A stretch of DNA of 64,000 bases from Sclerurus mexicanus (taxonomy: Eukaryota; Chordata; Aves; Passeriformes; Furnariidae). This document shows positions 52,935-64,000 of the stretch, piece after piece. The stretch's first letter is position 1; the number at the start of each line of letters is the position of its first letter. The notes beneath the pieces were generated by a model. The model saw only the letters and a list, made by a program, of their open reading frames with translations, made no database searches and was not told the origin of the DNA. The stretch covers positions 129,649 through 193,648 of the forward strand of contig VWZF01003318.1 in assembly GCA_013396755.1 (NCBI GenBank), given 5' to 3'. A program made the translations under genes and the position numbers.

Positions 52935-55900
52935 TTGCTGTGCTACAGCTGATCAAAATAAGATGTGGTCACACGCACTCAGCTAAAGCTTCTCTGCAAT
53001 CATCAGGCTTCCATGGGAAACTTATTACTATAATAAGGCCACTTATTACTAGTTCATTATCAATCAGGCAGAGAAACTTATTATTTGTAACCTTCGTTTT
53101 ACTCTCCCACCCACTCTGCCGGAACAAGCCTCCCAAAAGGTTGCACCCAGGTCTCTGCCTTCGGCTGGCTCCCTTCCATCATAATTACACAGCTGAGCAG
53201 AATCAGGCTCCTGCACTTGAAAGAGTTCATCAGACTTCAAATTACTGTTTCACAACCGGCTGCAAGCACCTATCACATTTCTTGAAAGAGCCCAGTGATC
53301 TCCCTGCATTTCACTTCACATGTATCTGTGGGAGATCTACCTTCCCCTTTGATTCCTGCTATGTCCCTGTTGTCTGGGAGATTTTTCACATTACCTTGAT
53401 GGGTCCAAAAGCAAAAAAGCAGGAAAAAGAAAAACGCATTAAGATGGGCCTCATGAGAAAACGTGTCAGTTTTATGTGGCTTGTCTCCCTAAAGAATCTC
53501 ATGCCTTTACCCCTTCTTATCAGCCAGAAGTACAAGAGAGACATTGTGCTTTCCTGTTGGAGGGTTGGGGTTTTTGCTTGTTAAAGAACAGGGTTCTCAT
53601 CAGCTACTATTGTACCTGGTACTTCATACTGCCTATTTAAAGGAGACAAACAACTGATTTACTATGGGGACTAGAACATGGGAAAAAACATGAGACAAAT
53701 CAGTTTGAGCTAGCATTCAGGTTTTCAAAGAAAAGAACTCATTAAGCACTGAGTAGCTCTGAAGAGTCACAGAATGTTTGGCCAGAACTGAAGAAATTCA
53801 CCCCCAAAAATTACTAAATGCATGAAAATTATTTTTATTCTGTGCTGATTAAAAAACTAGACCTTTTGAAATGTCAGGAGTACCTACCCCTACATTGGCA
53901 ATTGATCTGGAAAGCTCTTAAATAGGACAGGTCAAGGTTTATAACACTGGTAAAATAACTAGTCAAGCTTCACTTTCTCAAACTTCATTTTTCCCATACT
54001 TTCAAAGTTTACAGCTATCCTGCAGGTAACCACCTACAAATCTGTAATTCTCTTAACTTTGAGAAGTAAGAAACTTCCTCCAACCACTCTGGTAGAAGTC
54101 TTTAACATTCTGGAGGAGTGGGGGGTGGAGGGTATAAATAGAAAAATCTTCATGTTGTGTGGGGGGTTTGGATTTTTTTTTTAATAAAACCTGAGTGTTC
54201 AAAAATTCGTAATGTGCCTTGGATGAAACATATTGTTTGCAAAACAAAGCCTGCAACCAGAACAAGGCTTCTATTAGAATTGTGGAAAAAAAGACTGCAA
54301 AACACAGGAGGAAAGGACGGGGTTTTAATGGGAAAGGGATATGTCCTATTTAAAATGTAAAGTTCTCTGAATGACACAGCTTGTGTTAATTCCATTAACC
54401 TGAGAGACATGGAATATTTTTTTCTGGTTTTATCACTTAACAAAAATTTCAATTGCATTGTAACAGTTAACAGTGACAATGAATTTACAGTATAGACATA
54501 TTTTTATGATTCAAAGGCTTTTTTAAAAAAAATCTAAAAAATGTGTTTACTCCACTTATGGTTAATAATTTCCCCCTTACAATCATAACTATGTTTATTT
54601 GTACAGCTGGGTCCTGTATTGACTTTTTATAGCTTGCACTGAAGAAAGATATACATTCAATGATAATGCAAACATTAAAAAAATGAAACTAATTGCACTT
54701 CCCTGAGTAGATATGAGGGAGGAAATTAACAAATCAACATTTATTTACCAACTATAAATCTAAGTACTCCATAGATTCTCCAGTAGCGCAGCACCATCAC
54801 CTACTTAACTTCACGCCATTCTGCACCTCCTAATCAATAAGATGGACATTTTCCATGTTGTTTATTAAAACTGATCCCTCAGACTCTGCATTTGTAAAAT
54901 TTATTCAAGGCTGGCACATCTGGCTTTCACGTGATGTCTTAGAATTTCCTTTTTGCTGCAACCTGTGAAGCAAAGAACTTGTTGCATCTTGGGGGCTCCA
55001 GTAACACTCTAGTCATGTTGTTGATGGTAAGGGTGATAAAGGGGTGCAACATGTCAGACCATTTTTCCCAGTGAGGTCAAGGTGTCATTTCCCAGCTGTC
55101 CCAGCTCTGATAGCTTTAAACCCCAGGACTACAGACTACCTGACTATTTATCTTCCACTGCTGTGGGCATTTACCTTGCGGAGATGGATGAAGAAAGAAA
55201 GGAGGTGAATGTAAGGAAGAGCTACTGTTCTGTCAAAGGTATCACTTAGATTTACAGGAGAAGCTTAGTGTTGAAGCCTAAAAATGCTGTTTGAAAGGTA
55301 CCACACCCCACCAGATAATAAAGGCAACCAGAGATTTTTGTATAGAGCCTTTATCCACACTGTGAATCCAAAATGTCTAGGTTGAAGTCACTCTCTTTGT
55401 TAAGTTGATTTATAGACACAAGCTCATTACTTGTGTTCACATTAGTACTACTCTGGAGTTCACCAGGAACATTTATCCCACTTTATCTGAGGTGGAATGA
55501 GGAGATGTGGTAATTACTGCTCACATATTTTTAAATGTGGTCATCAATATCCACCACACATGACTCTACATTTGTCTGTTTTAGACATTTAACAAAACAG
55601 AAGATGTCAGCTTCATCTTTTATGCCATGCTTTTGCTTGAAAATACAATACCTACCTTAGCTACCTCCTGCCTATACCAGAAACACTGTAGTTTGCTGAT
55701 TCATTAGCCTTTCTTAAAAAAGCAAAAAACTCTTACCTGAGCTCTGCTGCACTGACACACACTATCAGTCACATTTGGGAGAAAATAACCTTTTCAGAGT
55801 TTAAATTCTCAAAAGCCAAAATAAAATAACAACAGAAACTCCCCACAAGTACGAGTACTATGAAAGAGTCTGAACTGGACTCTTAACAACATGTGTTGAC

Positions 55901-58900
55901 CATGTGTCTAACCCAGAAGACACAGTCTATCAGCCTTGATGGAATGTGATTCTGTGAGTAGTATTTGCTAACCCTGCCTGAGGCATGTGCTGACATCTGT
56001 TAATGGATATGGAGAACAATGCCCTATCTGCAGAAAGGTCTTGCTTCTCACACTCACGAAATGAAAAGAAAAGAACATTTGCCCAACAAGCATGTTGACC
56101 TGCACACTGAATAATAGAGATAAACGGCAGTCAGCTTCCACAAGGAAGTGCACATAGGGCAAGTCAGCTTCTCAAATTTGTTTTCTCACTAATACATTAA
56201 AGGCAGAGTGATGGCTAACTCCTATAAACTGAATCTCCATCTCTGCCATACACCCCGGACAAAAAAAAAGCTGCATCGGTTTGCATCAGTAAATATATAT
56301 GGGCAGCATTTGAGAAGAAATACACATTTTGATAAAACTGTCTATCTGTTGCATATACCTACACTTGCTGTTGTGGAGAAATGATTTTCTCTGACCTTAA
56401 GTCATAGTTGCTTATTATTAACCTCAAAATCAAACAAAATTAATTTAAAATATTTTGTCATCAAAATTTGGAGACTCAGACACCCTTTTAACAGGTAAAA
56501 TCTACAACTTAATTTCCCAATATGTAGGAGTAAAAAAATGAAACTAATCCTTGATATGTTTCAGAGCATTTTTATGTTTAATAAACTGTGCATATTTTAA
56601 TAACCTCTGGTAATAATCCACATCCTTCAGCTAAAAGGAATGAATCTAGACATAATATCAAATAGTCTGAGCAAAATGTAGAGGGGAAAAAAAGGCACCT
56701 CAGACCCACACAAACAGACCCAGCAATGTAAGAAATTCCAGTATGATACCACAACGTGCTATTAACATGAATAACCTATACATTCAAATATATTATTAAA
56801 GGCAACTTGAACTTATTAGCATAGAAACCAAGTTAGAACAGCTAACAACTACATAAATTTCTGTGCAGACTATTTGCTATCAGGAAAGTGGGCTTCAATC
56901 AATGAACTTATTTCTTGCTATGTAATTGTCTTGTGTATATTTAAGAGACCCATAGGAAAAGTATTTTCTTTCCTGACATGGAAATGGTATTTTAGAGAAA
57001 GTCCTATGCTGAAATCTAATAATTTAACCTTGTTCCTGTTATCTTTCCATGTTAGTCTCTCTCTTAGCTAGGCAAACTAGCAAAAGAAGAAGAACTGGAG
57101 TTTCAAATTACAGACTACAGGAGCACCAAGTAGCACAACTATTATTAATAGTAGATATTTTTTTTCTCTTCATTCCTAGAAGTAATTTCTTCTAAAGACT
57201 TACAGAACATGGACTACAGAATTTTCTATCAGGTTTAATCTTGATACACACTGTCTCTGAACAATAGGCCTTAAAATTTTTTTTCACCTAGAGACATTTA
57301 TCTTCAGGTTTATATTAACAAGATAGGTCCTGATCTGAATCACTTTTTCCTGTTTACAAATAAGATCTGAAAAACTTTGCACTATAAAATGCCATTTAGT
57401 TTTTACAACATCTAAGAAATCACAAAGATTATGGTCATATGGGCAACATTTTTTTTTATTTTTTTTTTAACTGAATGAGGTTGACAAATTATGGAATTCA
57501 ACAGAGCTTTCATATTAGTGCTCCCATGTTTTTTTTCAAATTATGAAGCTCCCATAACATGGTTGCTATTTGTAGTTTTGGAATTCTTTTTTAAGAGTGA
57601 CAGAAAAAGTTTTTCAACACGTAAAAATAAAGATTGATTTGACAAAAAAAGTGTAAAACCTGCTCATTTATTTTCATATACGTGTGTAAGCTACTCACAT
57701 AGGAGGTGATAGAAAAAAAATTCACTACTCTCAGATCAATCAGAAATTTCAGAGAGGTAAAATTGAAGCTATTTCCTTAATTTCCCTGTTGCATTTTTCT
57801 TAAAAGTATATCCAAATTAATCTTAAACGACTTCTAATCTCCAACCTGTAGTGAAATAGCTACATTCACAACTGAATTACGATCTTGCCTGCATAAAACA
57901 TAGTAACTATTTTTCAAAATGTAGACACTAGAGTTTAGGATAAGAAGCACAGAATATCACAGTCAAACCAAAGGTTTCTTCCCCTATCCTCCATTCATCC
58001 TACTTATTAAAAAGGCACCAGGAGGCAGGTGTGAGGAAGGGACTGCAAAGGTAGGACAAGAGCCATTACTGTCTCCTGGGAGGCCTTTATATTCTTCCCA
58101 AGATGTTAAAAATTAATTACTGAGCATACAAACCATTTATTCTTTTCATTCTTGGTCTTAAATACCTGTTTAGCATTAAAGAAACAAAACAAACCCTAAA
58201 TTAAGCATTCATAGCTTAAGCAGACAGCTGGGGCATAAACACAAAATCTGAGGCTAAAGTGTATAAACAACTGAGACCAATTGGATGGGCAACATCTCAG
58301 TTACAGTACCCAATGTGAAAAACAAGAGTCATCCTGGGCCAGAGTAAGCTCCCCTCAAGAACAACCAAATCTTGACCACACTGGCCAACACAAGATATCT
58401 AGACTACATTAAATAACAGTCATACCTCCCCAGCATATTCTAACAACAGACACCAATCTGTTGCATAATCAAGGGATTTGGGCCCTTTGTCCTTAGTAAG
58501 AATAATGGATTTTTCTTAATCAGTTGGTCGGACGATTTTTTGACAACCTGTAAACTATTGGACTGTAGTGCGCTCTGTGGACACTGAGTTGCACAGCTTG
58601 GTTGCCAAAAAAAAAAGTAGCTGCTCCTCTGCATTTCTGGGCCTGACATATGACAATTTCTCCTAGACATTCCAACTGTACTATGACTTTCATAGCAAAG
58701 AAAGTAATCTATAACCTATGATGCTGCATTGTTCAAGACTGGTAAGACTACAAGTGCCTAACCGAATGCAGAAGTCCTGAAATGATTATTAGTTGAACAT
58801 TTTCCCTTTTGCTACCTGCAACAGTCAAAGGCAAGAGTGCACCTCATCAACCCTTGAGAGAAGATTCCTTTATGAAGACAAACTTACTCAACGGAGAAAA

Positions 58901-61900
58901 TGTAGATCTTGATTTCAATTATCCTAGATGATTCAGATCATTGTTTTAATTAAAATAAACATTTATGTAAAAGAATAGATTAAAATCTCTGTTTAAATGC
59001 ATCTCACCAGCTCTCCAAGGAGTCTTCCACATAAAAAAAGGCCAAGACAAACGAAGGCTGCCTAGTTTTCTACTGTCTGCAATGTAAGTATTTAAGGATT
59101 GACTGAAACAGAATTCAGACCTCAAGATTTGTCCTTTCATCTTGTACACTCAGACTCATAACAAACATAATGCAACTGAAAAATCTTGTACTGCACTTCA
59201 AAGACATCTTAAGACTTTTATATTGTCCAGCTTGTCCTGTGCTTTTAGAGACATACTCTGAAATTCATAATCCATTTCTCTGGGGACATTCTTCTGTTGC
59301 TCAAGTTTTCTCTCTAAGGTTGCTGAGAAGTTATCTATGCCCAAAGATATGTTGCAAAAATGTTTACAATGAAAGAAGCATAGCCAAACTTGGTTTGCAC
59401 CTGCTTTTTCCTACCAAGAAACATCAGTAGAGAACCCCAATTCCTTCCCTCAAATGAAAAAATCTTCTCCTAAATTGTGCCTTCCAAGCTCCCAGGAGCA
59501 AAGGGAAACTTAAGGCTTTTGAACACACCAAACTTGCAAACAACATGCTGCACATGAGGGTCATTTGCTGTTGTTTCCTAACTTTTCCCCTTCACTGATT
59601 AAGTGAGGGGGGAGGGAAAAACCTCTTAATTTTTTTGTACATTAATTTTCTAACTTAAGTATAGTAACACATCTATCCACTTTAGCTTTTACATCAAAGA
59701 AAGAAAGCAGCCTGAAATCCTTTAAAAAAAGTTAAAAGTTCCTTGAGTTACAGAATGTAATAAGTCAACAGAAAATTACTGCCTTTTGTTAAACCATTAT
59801 GCTATTTTTGATCAGTTGTTGAATCAAGCTATTTAATTGGGCCTTTTTCCATTTCATCAGTCATTTTGGCTTTGTTTCTAAACTAGTTCTGTTAATTTTC
59901 AAGCATTCCCAGCTTTTTAGTACATTTTCTCCTTTACCCACATCCCAGCATTTTTTAACTCTGGCAATTAAATGCCGTGAAATATATGCTAAGAGATCTT
60001 TTGTTAAATTACAGAATGGTCTGAGTAACATTACATGAATATTTATTCTTTATTTAAATCATAGACATGACTGATGTAAAAAATACATCCTGACAATGTA
60101 TCTCCAAAGTTCCGAAAAGGTTACAGACATGTGGCTATTAAGGCCCTCTGTTCTAATTAGCAGCTCTGTTCAAGACAACAGTTCAGCTGACGCTTTAGAA
60201 CTAAGAACATACTAAGCTGAAAGATTTAGGTAAATGGTTAAATACCTTCCTGAAATGAGGCCTAACTGTGCAGAAAGCACTCAACAAAGCAGTGAATCTG
60301 TATGGACTAAATGTAAAATTATCATTATTATGCTGATGTCAGAGAAAAACTACCCCAGCCAAAGGAGAAGTGTGAACACAGCACTTTATGATATGAAACA
60401 TGATAACGAATAACTTCATACTGAGAATCATTCATTACCAATATTATTACAGTAATTCCTCTTATGCCTTTCATTTAATTATTCTGTCTCCGGGAAACTG
60501 AACTACAGATATCTCAGTGGTCAATACCTGACTCTTAATCCACAGAGTGAAAGGGTTAAAAAGCTTTTACTTTAATGAGTGGGCACCTTTTATAGAACAA
60601 AGAAAAGAAAAAAAGAAAAAAAAAGTTCTTACTGGGATTAACATTTTAAATATGGTTCTTTGGTCTATTAGAAGGTCATGGCATTACCACCACTATCTCC
60701 ACGCTAAGCAAGATAAAAAATGACCTGAGATTTTATCAATACACCACCATTGATCTTAGCAGTAATCTGAACGTAGCTGGCAGCACTTAATTCCTGTGTG
60801 TTCAAACATTAAAGCTTAATTCACTTCACCCATGTAATTTTCTTGCTTTTATGTGCTCAGACGATGCTCTTGATTAAACACCCAGACGGCAAAAGACTCA
60901 AAAGACTATTGGCTCTACTGGTTAATATCAGTTATGTATCTGTGTGTTGCACAGAAAGCCATAGTCTGTTCAATTGTCTGTGTGTGTGTGCTCATAACAC
61001 ATAGGGTATGGAATAGCCACTCTCGTTAATGCATTACAAATGAGTAAACTTGTGTTAAGGCTAATTGAAACCTGTTCTTCCTTTCAAAATCAATTATTTT
61101 AAACTTCTGAACCTGAAACACAGAGATTATTTTCCAGTGCAGCACAACAGAGAAGATGACTTCTTAATATGTTGGGGTTGATTGGCTAAACATTGTTTCA
61201 CTCATTTCTATACCCTTAAAATTGAATTTTTTATCTGCTGAACATTGTTATTTAAATTCCTCAAAGTATATAAAACTCAAGAATCTTCATTTTGCTGTCT
61301 AATCCTAGAAAAACCAGCCTCTGATACCAAAATTTTATTAAACTGCAGTGGTAGCAAGATCACACAGCTACAAAACAGCCACTTAACAAGCTGAGCTCTT
61401 CCATCAACAAATACAGAAAAAGAACCATCTTGACATGAATAATTACTTGTAAGAATAGATTAAATCTGGTGTAAAACTCCCAGACTGTGCCAAGAAGGAA
61501 TTCTTATATTCATTAATAACTGTGGGAATTCACATTCTGAAATAAAAAAGTAAATCTTAAAACCTTTTTGTTATGTACTGATGTTTATTCTACAGAAATG
61601 TTAAGAAATTTACATTAATAGTAATCATTTAGATATCAAGTAGACCACTCAGGCAGATAAACTCCAGCTAAGCAGAACAGCATCAAAGCAGAACAGCATC
61701 AGCTGAGTGCAAAAATAATACGGGAAAACCAGAACTAATGACTAAAGCAGGCTTCAGTTAGAAGGAGTACACTGCCATTTACAAACACAAAAGTTCACCA
61801 CATGACACCCCCAAGTTGTATATTTGATTACACAGCTGACTGTTTAAATATATGTGTTTATGTATGAAAATATATGTTACTGATAAAAATACACACTCAA

Positions 61901-64000
61901 AAACACAAGCATGGTATACCAATATAACATCTACAATTTCATACTACACGCTAGGATCTTAAACTCTATTTATTGCCTAGACTAGTAAGCTTTCTCTTTT
62001 GAATGACAGCTCATGCCTTCTGGAATCAGAGTAATATAAATAGAGCATGAATGCAACCAAGCACTTCAACAGAAGAAAAAGAGGGTCTTAATGACAACAG
62101 GTGGAGCAAAACAGGTATTACTCAAATACTTGTTGATAGGATTCAAGAGTGCTCAAGGCCATCTGATGCTTAGGGCCACAGGAGAAATCAGCAGAGACCT
62201 AACCTAGCTAATTGTCTGCCTTGATTGTGATGGTTCTGATTAGAAGAATAATCAGCTCTCAGCAGCCCTTAGGCAAAAATGCCAACTGAGGGCTTTTTTT
62301 TTTTTTTGTCTGATGATGGTGCACTGCAGAATGAAATGCCAGATCACATCATTAAACCACTCTTCCAAATATTAAAGGGGTTCCTATACGAACAAAGTCA
62401 ATAATTTTCTTTGTAATTAGCTTGAACATTCTCCTTCTGTCATGTTGAGACTGCATTCACATGAACTAAAAAGTGCTGACCTCCAGTTTTTCTTGGATAT
62501 GGAGAAACAGTCACACTTTGTGACTGCAAAACAAGAGCTCTACAATTCCAGCAGTCTCTGGACCAGACAAAGGTTATCTAATGCTTAATTAAATTATTAA
62601 GAGCTGGCTGCATATGACACAAAATTAATTTCTTTCCAGAATTTTTTCTAGTATTGTTCTGACTGATTTTATCTAAATATGTCAACCCACAATAAAACCT
62701 CTATTTTCCTTTCTCAAATTGACCACATCATGTCTACCATTTCTTTTCAGCACAAGATTTACACTCCCAGTCATCATGAAAACTTCAAGCCACACATATT
62801 CAAAACAGATTTCATACTACGTTTTCTCAATACTCTTCTGTATTCTGAGACTTTTGGTTTCTGACTACAATAATTTCATCCTTCTATTAGTTGCTTGCTG
62901 CTGCAAAACAAATGTGAGTATTCATTTGAATTCAAAGCAATATGTATTGACAATTACATTCCCAGGCCACTAATTTTAAGATGCACATCTTGCCACCAGT
63001 TTTGCACCCTGGTAGATTAGCTGATTTAATAACTTACAAAACAGTTAAGCATATCACACACTAAAAGATTAAAAGCAAAGGAATAAAGTAGCTCAACACA
63101 GCTTTTCAAAATGATCTAGTTTTCATACATGTAGAAGGAAAGACTTAAGAGCAGCCTTCAGTGTTTCAGTTATGCAAGGAGATCCAGGCATCCCTCCACA
63201 TGGTTGACTGAAAAAGCAGACCAAAACCATGTCTTCAAAACAATTATCTACAATGTGATACCAGCCATTTCATAAGAGAAAGCAAAGCCTGAAACATCTG
63301 ATCTTTCACATCCTCCCTTTATGAATGTCCGCATTAATAAAACTGAATACCTCATCGAGAACAAGGTCTAAATGTCTGAACAGCAAAAAAAATTAAAATC
63401 AACAGTCACTAAGTGCGCTTGACACCTGAAGGTAATTATACATGTATGAGAATCCTGACAGGAGTGATTTCTCTGTGCCCATTTTGAGCTATCCATCTTC
63501 CAGAAAGTTCACCGAAAGAATGTGTCAAACTGTCCATTAAAAGGACAACCAAAATATGCAATAAACACATCCATATTTTAGCCTCTGACCCTTGAAAGCC
63601 AGCACATTTTTTACATTCTTCTTGTCACGATAAGCAAGAATCAGCTAGCTGTGTGTGTCTACGCCCAGCCACACTCGCACTGCTAACGGGTCCTGTCTGG
63701 GGGTAGATTTGCAGAACCCTTTTACATTTACAGCTGTCAAGTGTGTTGCCGGAAATCATTTAACCAAAAAAGGAATGAGTAAATGTGTGAAAGAGCTTAC
63801 TGCAGGCCTAGTTTATAGATCCTCTATGTGTCAGGAGACCATATGTCTTTGCCAAATAGAAATTTTCTCGAAACAGTAACTGTCCCCAGTTCTCAGAAAG
63901 CTGCGCAAGTACCGAAAGAGAAAAGACTTTTTCCCAAACCCAGCTCCCTCCAGCTGTCTCTCCTCAACATTGTAGTTGGGGCTCAAAGTATTTTAGAGAC

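Noticed and set aside
53021..53051. Short repeated CTTATTACTA as a possible transposon terminal repeat
   Set aside because: The two copies are direct, ten bases long and 21 bases apart, with no target-site duplication or internal element.
55905..55960. Possible fifth CR1 fragment ('ccttgatggaatgtgattctgtgag')
   Set aside because: Only a single tail-like octamer is present, without the diagnostic upstream blocks, so the match could be chance.
60978..60990. TG dinucleotide microsatellite
   Set aside because: Only about six units, too short to report as a feature of note.

Overview
This is a stretch of a vertebrate nuclear genome, most likely a bird. It is AT-rich and gene-poor, and the only interspersed repeats I can recognise are fragments of CR1, the main avian/reptilian LINE. 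I see no mammalian SINEs and no bacterial-style gene layout. Almost all short open reading frames are chance ORFs in introns or flanking DNA.

One gene explains the window: EFNA5 (ephrin-A5), on the minus strand. Four coding exons can be read with canonical AG/GT splice sites and matching phases: exon 2 (46490-46782), exon 3 (16506-16571), exon 4 (16028-16108) and the coding part of exon 5 (10630-10751). If exon 1 supplies 42 residues, as in the mammalian protein, the total is 228 residues, the usual length. Exon 1 (signal peptide and start codon) is not here and must lie beyond 64000. The exons give the Eph-receptor-binding domain, the juxtamembrane spacer and the GPI-attachment tail. Exon 4 (81 bp, in frame) corresponds to the 27-residue segment known to be alternatively spliced.

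Layout from left to right: 1-6540 is 3' flank with one CR1 fragment and a polypyrimidine tract. About 6540-10629 is a long 3' UTR ending at a well-formed poly(A) signal. 10630-16571 holds exons 5, 4 and 3 with introns of 5,276 bp (intron 4, containing a CR1) and 397 bp (intron 3). 16572-46489 is the 30-kb intron 2, with two CR1 copies (one about 0.9 kb and keeping part of the reverse transcriptase frame) and two assembly gaps. 46783-64000 is part of intron 1, with no repeat I recognise and one dense cluster of homeodomain-type TAAT motifs.

I found no new gene system. The items most worth following are the weak splice sites and downstream G-tracts around cassette exon 4, the 3' UTR signals (Pumilio/CFIm-type UGUA motifs, a CU-rich tract, a GC-rich patch), the homeodomain motif cluster in intron 1, and several stretches that look like conserved non-coding DNA but need an alignment to prove.
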